This document shows positions 21,958 through 32,500 of a DNA stretch of 64,000 nucleotides, in pieces. Positions within the stretch are counted from its first letter, which is position 1, and each line of letters begins with the position of its first letter. The position numbers and the translations under genes are program-made. The notes beneath the pieces were generated by a model. It was not told the origin of the DNA and ran no database searches. It saw only the letters and a program-made list of their open reading frames with translations. This DNA comes from Stereocaulon alpinum (lineage: Eukaryota; Ascomycota; Lecanoromycetes; Lecanorales; Stereocaulaceae), in NCBI GenBank assembly GCA_018257865.1, contig JAEUBA010000043.1, positions 213,751 through 277,750 on the forward strand, written 5' to 3'.

Positions 21958-23342
21958 TAGTGGAGAAGGTTGATTAGTAAGCTAGGTTGCTGCTCGAGAA
22001 TGGTTGGAGATCATAAGATCGAAGCGACGGTGATGGTGATGGTGCTGTCTGGAAGGAAGTTGGTTCAATCGACATCCTAAGTACTTTTCGCCGACTTCAG
22101 ATGCTCGAGGCTATGTTGAAGAATCAGGGTGGCGCATCGTCACCAAGTGCATCACGTTTGCCATGTGGCCAGGGGGTGGCACGGGTTGCGATAGGCACCT
22201 ACAAGGGTTGGAAGCTGCAGAAACTCTATGGCTTCAGTGGGCTTGATTCGCTGACCTGGCGCATGAGGAACGAGAGCAGAGAGGAAAAGATGGGGACTGG
22301 AGGGTATAGGCTGCCATGAATGGCTGAAGGGGAAGATCTTTCGCGGGTGTACTTCTTTTCAGTGCCAACAGGGGGTGACATAAGTCTCTACGCGGTAAAC
22401 CCCCCGAATAAGCATCCCCCGGGAAAATCTCGGAAATTTGATGACTTATGTCACCCCCCTGTTGCCCTGTTGATGCCTTCCATCCGTCGGCGCCTATTAT
22501 TTCAATACATCCCAGTCGCGCCTCCTCTACTCTAAACTCCATCTGACAAGTTATATACCTGCGCATAAGCAAAAACTTTCAGATGACTATATTGATTGGA
22601 GAAGAATCTATGACTAAGGTGCGAGATCCTGTAGGCGAAAATTGGAAAGCGCAGTCCGTGGTCCAAGTGTCGGTACCTCTACGGGAATGCGTTAGTGGCC
22701 GCGTAGTAACTGCTGTCAGGCTGAGATCACTGGGCGATTGTTGACCTGACTGGCTCAAGGGCAAAGCTGAGAGGTAGACTTGTATCATTATCGGCACGAA
22801 GTTTCCAGCACGACTCTGAACCTTTCACACTCTACTGACAGATTCCCTTAGTATCGTCGTAGCCTTACAGCCCTCAAGTCACGCTAGAAATTGTTCTTTG
22901 TGACACATCGACTCGACGATCACAGATTGACTCTATGGCTGTACACTATCATTACGAAAGAAAGACATGTAGACTAGATCCCAGTGTCATAATCGTCAAA
23001 GCTAATCGAAAGTATCCATGATTGATCGGAAGTTGTGCGAAGACGAAGAAGGCAAAGAGAGATGGGCGATCTGGGACGAGAGTGCTGCTCTCGAACGGAT
23101 GGTGGGCAGCAAGGTCGTTGAAGAGGAATTGGCTGGTGATGCGATTAAAGCATGCACTGTGAGTTTAACAACATTGAATTTCGAGAGTTCAACTAAACTT
23201 GCAATCAACGGAATGTGTTTGGTGCGCATCGATGTCTCCGAATGCCATGTTCTGTAGAGAATCCCTTGCCCTCCAAGTCTTCGGGAATTTCTTGATATGT
23301 GCTTCTCTTATTTCAGGGGTACAGGCATCATGCGGCCGAAGC
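21958..23342. other. Intergenic region with an inverted repeat
   Basis: About 1.4 kb with no recognised gene. It contains the inverted repeat 22366-22464 (separate entry). A plus-strand frame at 23018-23257 has protein-like composition in its first 50 codons but no homologue I recognise. Confidence 0.4.
22366..22464. repeat. 21-bp inverted repeat flanking a 56-bp spacer (hairpin or MITE-like)
   Basis: Left arm 22366-22386 begins CAACAGGGGGTGACATAAG. Right arm 22443-22464 is its exact reverse complement apart from one extra C in the C-run. Total length is about 99 bp. The transcript would fold into a long stem; alternatively these are terminal repeats of a very short non-autonomous DNA element. 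No clear target-site duplication was seen. Confidence 0.85.
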
Positions 23343-23878
23343 CTACCTCAGACCGCTCCCGAGAGTTATTGTTACGGTGGAAGTTTCGAAATCAGGGGAA
23401 TACACCACTGAGAGTGTATCGATTCCCTCAGCGGCTGTTTCGAGGGCGGTCGAATCTTCACGTATGTCCTGGCTGGGAGTCAAAGGCAGGCTTGCCTCAG
23501 CCGGCATAGTTGGGGCAGATTGGAGGGTACGAAGTTCGAAGCGTTCTATGGGAAGTGGTCGGATGTCATTGACGAGAGGAGGAATGACACCGTCAATATC
23601 GTTTGTTGTCTCGCTATGTGGTCTTAACGTCGCACCAAAGCCGTGCTCTATACCTGCGTCAAGGTGTTTTTAGTACGGTACGAAGATGACAAGCACGTCA
23701 AGATGGGGAGAAGGCTTGATATACGCGACGGATGTGCTTCCTCAACGTCTTGACCTGATCGGCGTTTGCTCCATGTCTTCCAAAATTTGTAGCCTTGCCA
23801 AACGGTGATGATGCTTATGGTGGTGGCAGTAACACCGAAGACGAGGGTGATGAGAGACTGCGTGGAGTTGGAGGCCAT
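23343..23878 (-). CDS. Small one-helix membrane protein, paralogue C of a local family
   Basis: Two exons, 23878-23755 and 23653-23343, 101-bp intron (GTCAAG donor, GACGCAG acceptor); 144 residues. It starts MASNSTQSLITLVFGVTATT with an N-terminal transmembrane helix, then IITVWQGYKFWKTW and a basic segment, the same layout as paralogue B. After the phase-1 intron the second exon reads IEHGFGATLRPHSETTND and continues open for over 100 codons to TLGSGLR. The start at 23878 matches B; an ATG six codons upstream is also possible. The opposite strand of exon 2 also has an open frame, which I treat as a shadow because the minus-strand reading matches its paralogues in position, phase and layout. 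Function unknown. Confidence 0.6.
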
Positions 23879-25786
23879 AGACAAGGCTGGAGCCATAATG
23901 TAAATTGCAGCTGTGGATGAGGATTGAATGCTAGACTGTGCTCGTAGATATCGTATCGCACTTGCAATGAGACCTTAGGGCTGTGCGAGGTCATCTTGAA
24001 GAAGAGGAAGCTGCGTGGCAGCATGTCGAGTCTTTCTAAGAAGAATTTCGACAATGGAGGTTGCAATTGGCGAACATCCCAACCAAGAGGTAGACAAGTA
24101 GGCAAAACTAGGCAAAAAAACCAACCAAGGTTCGAATGAAACAAACCAATCAGAATACTCTCGATAGTGATATTCGGACGATAACAGTAACCGTCTCCCA
24201 TACTCATCCTCTATGGGGCATTAACGGTGATTATGTAACTTGGACCCGCCCTTCCCTCCCAGTCAAAAACCTCAATCCCACAACGTCGCAGGGCTCGTGC
24301 TTCGTGCATGAACCCCACCTTACATTGATGGCAAGATCCCAAGGCTCTATACAGTTTAGCCTACGTAGCAACAGTTCCCAAGGTATAGATCATTGGTAGA
24401 ATTCCTGGATTCTGGCCAATGCTTGGTCCATGCGTGGTGGCTGACATTTGCATAGGTGGGTCGAAATCTACCTTACCTTACCTAAGCCCTGACAGGGTAT
24501 CACTGGTGGCAAATGGACCCTGCATGTATTTTTTTGCAGCCAATTCACTTTACCGTATGCAACCACGCGAACGTACACCGAGAAGTACAAGATGAGAGTG
24601 GCCCCACTATTTGACACCGCACCGGCTGCCCCTGTACATGTACCTGCACCTGTACCTGCACCTGTACCTGCACCTGTACCTGCACCTGTACCTGCACCTG
24701 CACCTGTACCTGCACCTGTACCTGTACCTGCACCTGTACCTGCACCTGTACCTGCACCTGCACCCCGGACCAACCTCCACTACCACCACTACTACCGCAC
24801 TGGAGATCCGGGGAAAATAACTGTGGCGATCTGGACAAGTGAAGACGTAATAAGAAAGAATACCCCCTATGATCAGAGGGGTAGTTGTAGGCAAATACGA
24901 CTCAATATTATATCGGGTTGAGATCAACCCGTGGGAGATGAGAATCGGATATTCTTCTGGCCGAGAACGAGGTCGCTTCGGGGAAGCCCGTTGGTTGTGT
25001 TTCGCTGTTACCTGCTCAGAAAGCCTTTTATACTGAAAGGTCTCAGCTGGAGCGGACAACGGACTAACTTCGGCTCAGCGTGAGTACGTATAGCCTGGTT
25101 CCAACTTCGATGTGTATGTGAACAGCAACTTTTGCGCACCTTTCACTGATTCCAAACCTTCCACTCTCGCCGTCCATGAAAGATGACGGTATTCACGGGC
25201 TCTTAAACCGTGGCCTATAGTTGTTCCATGATTCCAAATTAATGAACAATTGTGAGAAAAGTGTTCGATCTGATTGCATCGATGTGTGTCCAGGGCGATC
25301 TCGCGCGCTGTGTTGCGACGAGCTCATCGTCTGAGTGAGCTGGGAATGGGTCTTGCCTCCGCTAGTACGTCGATAGCAGTGGCTACTACACCCAAGGTCG
25401 AGGTCCCTGCGGAATGCCTTATGGGTGTGAGGCTCGAGACCTCGGGATCTTGGAAGGAAACGGGACGATCTCAAACATATTGTGGCGGTATTTTCTGGGA
25501 AAATCTGGATGGTTTTGCTTCTGATCGATAGTTGCAAGAGTAATCGATCAGAAAGCAGAGAGATGGAGAGGGCGATTGAATCCACGGGTCTCGGAATCGG
25601 AAGTTTCGAAATCTCTTGTATGCATGCATCTTATATGCGGACTGTGTATCATGTCGCCCCACCATAGCAAGCCCCTCCCGCAGAAGTCAAGTTCGTTCCT
25701 TTCTTGATCGACTCATTGTCACCCCTCTCCGTCTCCTCATGTATCCGAAGTTCTGCATAGCCCGATATCATCAGCACAAAGTCCCC
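23879..25786. other. Intergenic region with hexamer repeat
   Basis: About 1.9 kb. It contains the ACCTGT/ACCTGC array, a perfect hairpin at 24914-24931 (CGGGTTGA-GA-TCAACCCG), and, at 25330-25450 on the minus strand, a sequence faintly like exon 2 of paralogues A-C (RDLDLGCSS). No intact gene is supported. Confidence 0.4.
24631..24764 (+). repeat. Hexanucleotide array (ACCTGT / ACCTGC)
   Basis: About 22 head-to-tail hexamers alternating between CCTGTA and CCTGCA types. As the unit length is a multiple of three, all six frames stay open and give Pro-Val-Pro-Ala or Thr-Gly-Ala-Gly type peptides; these are not genes. Confidence 0.97.
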
Positions 25787-26178
25787 TCACAACGATATAT
25801 CCGACAAATCAGTCTTCATCATGCATATGATTGAAGTCTCAGCCGAAGGGGTAATCGCACGGTATCTCTGTTCCTCCTCCCCCGCCCCCGCTACCTGGTG
25901 CCCCTGCACAACATTTTGCCTTAGGATCCTCGCTACCTCTTGCGCTTCAATGATTCTCTGTTGAGCCTCGTCGCTGCCAGCAGGCAACGAGCGGCTGTCG
26001 TTGAACTTTGAACGAGCTTCTATCTTGGCGGCGGAGAAGATTAGGGCGTCACCTGCACGTAGATACGCCTTAGCTGCCAAAGAACGTAATAGAGGTCACA
26101 GCGTGTGGAGTCTGAATGCCTACCTTGGAAGGCGATGCGAGCGGATCGTAGTACGTTACGGTAAGCTGATAGTGCCAT
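25787..26178 (-). CDS. MZM1: Mitochondrial LYR-family complex III assembly factor Mzm1
   Basis: Mzm1 is a mitochondrial matrix LYR-type protein that stabilises the Rieske protein during cytochrome bc1 assembly and affects mitochondrial zinc. Two exons, 26178-26124 and 26052-25787, with a 71-bp intron; 106 residues. Exon 1 encodes MALSAYRNVLRSARIAFQ (LYR-like SAYRNVLR). Exon 2 continues GDALIFSAAKIEARSKFND, SLPAGSDEAQQRIIEAQEVA and RILRQNVVQG, the Mzm1 signature. The C-terminus (EEEQRYRAITPSAET) is recognisable but short and divergent. Splicing at the FQ-GD junction is exactly where the family is continuous. It is divergent from ZUO1, 218 bp away. Confidence 0.88.
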
Positions 26179-26396
26179 GGTATTCGTGTGTAGTCTTCAA
26201 GCTGGGTGAGGGTAAGGTGCTGAATAATGTCGCTGTATAGAACCAGAAGCTGCTGTTGCTAGAAGCTACGAGCCGAGCAAGCCTAACACGAAATTTAGCC
26301 GAGGATGTGCCTAGTGCCCAAAAAGTTGAAGGCATTCAGCCTTTGCACTGTGCGACGACTTCTTCTTGAGCAGCAACTTATATCTTCAGAAACGCA

Positions 26397-27871
26397 ATGG
26401 CAGCTGTCCAAGTTTCTCTACCTTTACCGGTCTTGCCTCAGGGTTGGACGGAAGAAAAGGATTTCAAGCCCATTGGTCAACTCTCATCTGCGACGCAGAG
26501 AAACATTGAGCCTGTGGGGCCTCACTTTCTAGCCCACGCAAGAAGGGTCAGTTACCTTCCCCTCAATAGTGGATGGCATTGAAGGACCTCATGTGCTGAC
26601 GTCCGTTATAGAAGCGTCACAAGCGCACTTTCTCGGAGGACGAGCGTATCCAAGCGCAAGAGAATGTCAAGAAGGTCGACGATGATGACGCAGGGGAGAT
26701 TAGCGAGTCTGAAGACCCATTGATGCTCCAACGTGATGCCAAGGATTGGAAGGTATATGATACAGCCGTTAATGACCGTGTGAGCCCGGAAGGTTCCTGG
26801 TGCTAATGGTTCTTTCTACAGGGACAAGACCACTACGCCGTCCTCGGCCTCTCAAAATACCGCTACAAAGCTACGGAATCTCAAATCAAGCGTGCCCACC
26901 GCAAGAAGGTCCTCCGTCATCATCCAGATAAGAAAGCAGCCGCAGGCTCCTCCGAAGACGACTCATTCTTCAAATGCATTCAAAAAGCGACGGAAGTCCT
27001 CCTCGACCCTGTCAAACGCCGCCAATTCGATTCCGTAGATGAAGCTGCGGATGTCGAGCCTCCGAGCAAGAAGCAAGCACAGAAAGGCGGCTTCTTCAAG
27101 CTCTGGAACCCTGTGTTCGTAGCTGAAGGCCGGTTCAGTAAGATCCAGCCCGTACCACGACTGGGCGACGACAACTCTACAAAGGAGGAGGTCGAAGAGT
27201 TCTACAATTTCTGGTACAATTTCGACAGCTGGCGGTCTTTCGAATATCAAGATGAAGATGTGCCGGATGACAATGAGAATCGAGATCAGAAGCGACATGT
27301 GGAGCGGAAGAACAACAATGCCAGGAAAAAGAAGAAGACGGAAGATACGGCTAGACTGAGAGCATTAGTAGACGAATGTCTGCAAGGTGATGAGCGTATC
27401 AAGAAATTCAAGAAGCAAGAGCGGGCTGGAAAGGACAAGAAGCGGCTAGACCGGGAAGCAGCGGAGAAGAAGGAGAAGGAAGACAAGGTCAAGGCTGCAG
27501 AGGAGCAAGAACGGCTTCGTAAGGAAGCGGAGGAGGCGTCGAAGGCTGAGAGGGCTGAAGGCAAGAAGGCGAAGGAAGCAGCGAAGAATGCTGTAAAAAA
27601 GAATAAGCGAGTGTTGAAGGGTAGCGTGAAGGATGGCAATTACCTGCTTCCTGCTGGACAAGAAGCTGGAGCCAAGCGGATTGACGAGGTGTTGAATGAT
27701 GTGGAGGCAGTGATGGCGAAGATCGAGCCGGAGGATATGGCGCTCCTCGCAAGCAAGCTTAACGGCTTAAAGGTAGCTGGGGAGATCTCGGCTGTGTGGA
27801 GCGAGGAGGTGAGGAGACTTGTTGGTGATGGGAAAGTCAAAGAGGGGGATATGAAGGTATTGGGGAAGTGA
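26397..27871 (+). CDS. ZUO1: Zuotin, ribosome-associated J-protein
   Basis: J-domain partner in the ribosome-associated complex with Ssz1, stimulating Ssb Hsp70 on nascent chains. Three exons: 26397-26546, 26612-26752, 26822-27871; 446 residues (yeast 433). Order: N-terminal segment (VLPQGWTEEKDFKP, IEPVGPHFLAHARRKRHKRTFSEDERI), J-domain from about residue 98 (DHYAVLGLSKYRYKATESQI, HHPDKK near 132), the zuotin homology region (FFKLWNPVFVAEGRFSKIQP, EEVEEFYNFWYNFDSWRSFEY), a long Lys/Glu-rich middle helix (about 240-360), and a C-terminal helical bundle. Both introns join conserved sequence in phase. The HPD motif is intact. Confidence 0.97.
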
Positions 27872-28300
27872 AACGAGTAATGGATGCCTTGTGTGACCAC
27901 CAGATTGGACGGCGTTCCTGAGTGACGAAGCTACGTAAACATGGATATCAGATAAAGGGCTAGACTTGATTCGTGCCAGTGCTTGACATTTTTATAGACT
28001 TCATAGATGGACGTGAGGAATCGATACGACAAGAATGACACGGAGTGATGCCATATAGTCGGCCAGAGAGCTTATCCAGTAACACTGACGTTTGCATTCT
28101 GCTCTCGGAGCCTTTGACATCAGGTCGCTTTGTCGTTGGACCAAATCATGCATATTTAATAGAGTGATTCGTGAATTTATTGCTCGCCTTTCGCATGTTC
28201 CCATGTCCGCATGCATTCAGAGAAAGCCAGCCCTACCACTCTACAGACTCCCAACGCCACGCCATCTAAAACCGCCTCACCACTCCCCCACCTTCACCTC

Positions 28301-29206
28301 CTAATTCCTCAACGCCCTCAACCTTTCTCCAAGGCCCTCCTCTCTCTCTTCTTCCGCACCAATCTTCCCAGCCGGCACACCCGTCTCCGGCGCCTTCATC
28401 TCAGCCCCCAATTCCACACCCGCCTCATCAGCAACCATGTGCATCAACTTATCAACATCGTCCTGCGGTGTGCCAACAGCTGTAGCTTGCGATGTAGCGT
28501 TTTCGTAGTAGCCGGTTGCGACGTCGAGGTCTTCGAATTGGGTTTCGAATTTGTCCATTACGGCCGAGATCTGAAAGCGTAGATGATCAGTCTTCGGACA
28601 AGGGGAACGTATGTAGTAGGATAGTGGGGTAATCGGACCTTCTCCAGATCCATAGCTTTCATAGCACCCTCCATACCGCGTACCACACCTGCCATACTTC
28701 CTGTGACTTGCCTCATCGTTACCGCTGTCTGTACTCTACTAGCCACGGCATCGATTCTTGAACCTAGGCGTAGGAGGTTGAGCTTCTCATTCTGCTTCCG
28801 TATTGCATTTTGGGCGTAGATCTTGGCGATGTCGGGGTGGTTTTGTTGTATGGCCTACGGAGAATTAGAATGGTCAGCCGGAGCATGTAGGAGCCGAGTA
28901 TAGTAGGAGTGAAGTGAATGACTTGAGGAGAGTAGTGGGCTGGTATGAGAGGCAGCGAACCTTCTTTAGCTTGTTCTTCTCTGCTGTCTCGTCTTTGCCT
29001 GCTTTGGCGGCTTGTCTGTTGAGTTGTTTGGCGGTGAACTGGGCGGAAGGAAGGTCGAAGGTCAGTTGGCTTGTACAAACATCTGTGACTCTGGTAAGTG
29101 AGGAGCAGACTTGCATACCTTCAAGTTAAACAGCGACTTGAAAATATCAGCATAGGTCTTATGTTCAGGCAGTAGTGGTTGAGCATACTTTCTCAAGGCC
29201 AGACAT
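28301..29206 (-). CDS. DID2: ESCRT-III accessory protein Did2/Vps46 (CHMP1)
   Basis: Recruits Vps4 to ESCRT-III for multivesicular-body sorting. Five exons: 29206-29189, 29136-29119, 29038-28961, 28854-28639, 28570-28301; 199 residues (yeast 204). The first two exons are only 18 nt each, encoding MSGLEK and SLFNLK, which joined give the CHMP1 start MSGLEKSLFNLKFTAKQLNR. Later motifs: AIQQNHPDIAKIYAQNAIRK, LLRLGSRIDAVASRVQTAVT, MDKFETQFEDLDV, and a C-terminal MIT-interacting motif (EGLGERLRALRN). The intron after exon 3 has a slightly unusual GTTCGC donor. Several internal ATG-started frames are fragments of this gene. Confidence 0.95.
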
Positions 29207-31240
29207 AACGGGTAACCTAGGCGGTAAATGTGGGAGGAAGTAGTAAGATTGAAGCAGAAGGCTCTGGGGTATCTAAGAAATTTGATGGTGACTATCGTGT
29301 GTTGGCTGTCGTGCTTGGAGCTGCTCGGAGCTGGTCAATGATCGGCGTGACGATGTTCGGTTAATATTCGGGTATATTCTGTCCCTCGCTTGATCTTGCC
29401 TAAGGACTTTCAACGCCGACGAGCATACATCAAGTACACGTATCCTATGCCGTACATGACGGCGGCGACAAACAGAATTGGAGGGACTCAACGGACACTG
29501 TTGAGAAAACAGGGTCTGTTTGAATCAATAATCAATGTAAGTACATCGTTTCCTGTCAGCACTGACCTGGCGCGAGCGGAATGATATATTCAAGGGAGTG
29601 GGCCATTCACTGCTTGCCAGCCTTTGTAGAAAAACTCTGCAAAGATGGTATCTCTTTCGTAGCTTTCGACGGGGGGTGAGCTTTGCGGCTTAATGATTCG
29701 ATCTGAGATGTTGCAACAGAATCTCGCTCCTTGCACGCGAATTGTCCCCTCGTCTTTATGCTGCTTGGTCCCTAAAATCATTTTGTCTTAGACTCTGAGA
29801 ATCGGTCGTTACTTACCATTTACACATTGTTTGAGTATATCAAAAGACTTATTCGAAAGTCTCTCTCCATTGAGAATCTTGATAAGGTAATCTTGAGTGT
29901 ACTTGATGGTGCACAAGGCACATGAAGATGATCCAAACAGAGCACGACTTGACGATGATCGCTGAATGGTGTGCAGAGGATACATATTAGCAAGAGCTAG
30001 CCCGAAAAGAGGAAGCAGGTAACGCTTACTCGCTCATGGGAGCCTACAAACCGGAACCGCAAAGTAGGATGAAGGTATTATGCGAGGAGTATTAGCCAGA
30101 GCCATTCAAAGAACTGGGACAGCGGGTGAGACTTAACTATTTTCAGGAGCCTACATGCCTGAGCGTTAGAGAAAAGTAACATGCGTACGAAAGGGTATTA
30201 GCCAGAGCCACTCAAAGAAGCAGAAAAGGGGACATGGCTTACCGGCTCAAGGGAGCCTGCAGGCATGGGCTGCCAGTACTTTTAGCAGAGCTATCAACTG
30301 TTAGAAAACTACCAGCTGTTAGCAAAGCTATCAGCACTGTCAGCAGACCTATTAATCGTCAGCAGTAACTTTCCTACACCAGTCGCGATCATCTATATAA
30401 ACTAAGCTGGTCTAATAAATAGTGGTGGGTTGTCCCCTTTTTTGGTGATTGTTTTGACCATCAGTCAGTAATGTTAGCTTGCTTGAGACAGGGGGCCACC
30501 CTGAAGCTCGCCTAACACACAAACAGTGGGTATTTTTGAGTTTTTTTGGTGTCTTGCGACTTTTGGTTTTGTGAAAAAAAAGCAAAGCAAAAGGGTAACG
30601 TAGCCCAGAAAATATATGTGACTCGGATTAGTGAGAAGCCGGTGAAGTCGAATTCTCTTGCTGGTACTACCAGAATGCTGCTCGAGACAGAGGTGCCAAC
30701 CCTGGAGCTGCACTGTAGCCTTAGACAAGAGGTGAGAGTGATGATGTGCTGAGAATGGCGATGACATGGTCGGCCATGTGACTGTGGTCGATGTACAACT
30801 GACCTGCGGAAGAGACGACACGGTCGGCAGGATGACTGAATCCGACATGGAATTGTGAGTCGTATAGTAAGGGAGAGTGCAAGGTCGAGAATGTAGTGGG
30901 GTAAGGTGATCGAGCTGCATCCGACCAAGATGTGCAAGAGCATATGATGGTATGGCTGGTATCTGCACAGTCTTTGGAGTACTGAAGGGATTTATTAGCA
31001 CGATCAAAAGCTTGATTGATAGGATGCCTTACAGGAAGTGGATGAGCTGACTAGCCATCAGAATTGGCGCCGCCTTGAATCAGTCTTCTGGGTAGGAACG
31101 GAGTCCAATGCCAGACCACTTAACCCGTTAGTATATGACGGGAAAGGAAAGGGGGAATGTGCAGCTGGGCAGCGGTAGTCTGACACCCCGCCACTGAAAC
31201 AAGGAGGTGATGGATATGAACAAATCTAGGCGACGCGTCC
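29207..31240. other. Intergenic region with degenerate repeats
   Basis: About 2 kb. It contains the 29985-30365 repeats (separate entry). A 177-residue minus-strand frame (30474-31007) overlaps other frames, has no domain and is not called. An A-run and T-rich tracts lie at 30537-30590. Confidence 0.45.
29985..30365 (+). repeat. Degenerate tandem repeats (about 105 bp, then about 20 bp)
   Basis: Three imperfect copies of a roughly 105-bp unit begin near 29985, 30090 and 30196 with ATTAGCMAGAGC-like sequence and contain GGAGCCTRCA about 75 bp later. They run into four short units near 30286-30365 built on GCTRTYARC...GTYAGCA. The copies have drifted a good deal, so this is an old array. Confidence 0.6.
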
Positions 31241-32500
31241 TCAATCCTCGTCGTCGTCGAAGCCTTCCGCCATCAGCTCCTCCCAGGTTGTTTGGAAGTC
31301 GCTTTTGACTGGTGGTGGCGGCGGTGGTGAGGGTAAGGCTTCGAGGGACAGTGTGCTGAGGTCGTGTGCGAGGATCTCGGCGTCGTCATCGGCTTCAGTA
31401 GCAGGGTCGACGACATGGTCAAAGTGGCCCCAGGCGTCCTCGTACCAGCGCTCGAAGGTAGTTACGACTTCGGAGCTGCCGAAGCGAACTTTGCGTGGGC
31501 GGAGAGGATTAACGTCTTCCTCGGCGGGAGTGGTGCCCCAGTCCTCAGGTCGAAACCAGTACTGATGATTGTCAAGTGGCTTCCCATGGCAGGCACAGGT
31601 AGCGCCATCCCATGGTCTTCCGTAGTCACTGCGATAGATATTACCCTCTCGGTCGAGGGTACAGGGTCGACCTGGGCAGTAGGGAAGGGTGCCTCGGCGC
31701 CGCGGTGGAATGACAACGACTGAAGAATATCGGCGAGGTGTAAAGGTAAGACGAGGTCCCAAGCTGGTAGGAGCAGACGGAATGCGGGACGGTGCATAGA
31801 AGTTGCTATTGGAGATCGGTACGCGGTGAGTAATGTGGCCCTGGAAGTACTCTAGACCATTACGTTGGCGGTAGTTGAGCTTCATGTTGATGGTGAGCCA
31901 ACCATAACGTCGAGGGTTAGACGTGATGGCTGATGTGGCGACTTGAGAGGACATCGAGCGGCTTGACTGAGTCGATGTCGTCGGTGTCGTGGTAGGAGCT
32001 GCGAAGGGAGCCGGCATCGAAGGAATTGACTGGGACGATGCTGGTTCGACGGCAGCAGGAGATGACACCTGAGCCGGCATCGAGGGGTTTGACATGGTCG
32101 ATGCTGGCATGGTGGTGGCTGTGACTGGCGAAGTAGCTGGCCGAGTAGCCTTGACAGGTTGTTGCTTGGGTCTCTTGTTGACGGGTGCAAGCTTGGCAAG
32201 AATGCGCTCGTGGCGTTGCTGAATCTTGACAGCGGCAGCAGCGCGGATGGCGGACGAGACATTACCCAGAAGAGACTTTGGCAACGAGGTGTGCTGTGGC
32301 AAGACTTGGCGGGTCTTGGGAGCACTCTTGACAGGAAGCCTGGACGCAGTGTTTGTTGACCTGACTGCGGTAGCGACCTTGTTGGCAGTTGAAACAATAC
32401 GATTCTGCTGGCGAGGCAGAGAAGTATCCTTGCGCAAAGTTACAGCATGACATAACATGGCTGTAAAAGCACGAGAGACAGTGAAAGAGATCGAATGCAT
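31241..32500 (-). CDS. Hypothetical protein, 419 residues, with conserved-looking acidic C-terminus
   Basis: Single uninterrupted frame. Residues 1-110 are basic with many Ala/Arg/Lys; 120-200 form a Pro/Ser/Thr/Met repeat-like linker (MPAxxSxPA pieces); 200-300 are Arg-rich with a Cys/His pair (YCPGRPCTLDREGNIYRSD, ATCACHGKPLD) that could bind a metal. Residues 330-360 contain LRPRKVRFGSSEVVTTFERW and YEDAW, where KVRF fits the RVxF motif used to dock protein phosphatase 1. It ends in a poly-Pro and acidic tail (GFDDDED). No family recognised. The ATG at 32500 is the first in the frame. Real coding is likely because the frame is long and the C-terminal half has non-repetitive, charged sequence. 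Confidence 0.65.
   Translation of the reverse strand: MHSISFTVSRAFTAMLCHAVTLRKDTSLPRQQNRIVSTANKVATAVRSTNTASRLPVKSAPKTRQVLPQHTSLPKSLLGNVSSAIRAAAAVKIQQRHERILAKLAPVNKRPKQQPVKATRPATSPVTATTMPASTMSNPSMPAQVSSPAAVEPASSQSIPSMPAPFAAPTTTPTTSTQSSRSMSSQVATSAITSNPRRYGWLTINMKLNYRQRNGLEYFQGHITHRVPISNSNFYAPSRIPSAPTSLGPRLTFTPRRYSSVVVIPPRRRGTLPYCPGRPCTLDREGNIYRSDYGRPWDGATCACHGKPLDNHQYWFRPEDWGTTPAEEDVNPLRPRKVRFGSSEVVTTFERWYEDAWGHFDHVVDPATEADDDAEILAHDLSTLSLEALPSPPPPPPVKSDFQTTWEELMAEGFDDDED

Noticed and set aside
23018..23673. Plus-strand two-exon gene (MIDRKLCEDEEGKERW... joined to a long second frame)
   Set aside because: The second frame is antisense to exon 2 of paralogue C, whose minus-strand reading matches its paralogues in intron phase, position and layout. 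The first part alone has no homologue I recognise.
24468..25059. Several frames of Thr-Gly-Ala-Gly, Val-Gln or Cys-Arg-Tyr repeats
   Set aside because: All derive from the hexamer array, which is open in every frame.
27286..27661. Ser/Phe-rich minus-strand frames opposite ZUO1
   Set aside because: Antisense of the Lys/Glu-rich zuotin helix.
30474..31007. 177-residue minus-strand frame
   Set aside because: No domain, overlaps a similar-length frame on the same strand, and crosses homopolymer tracts.
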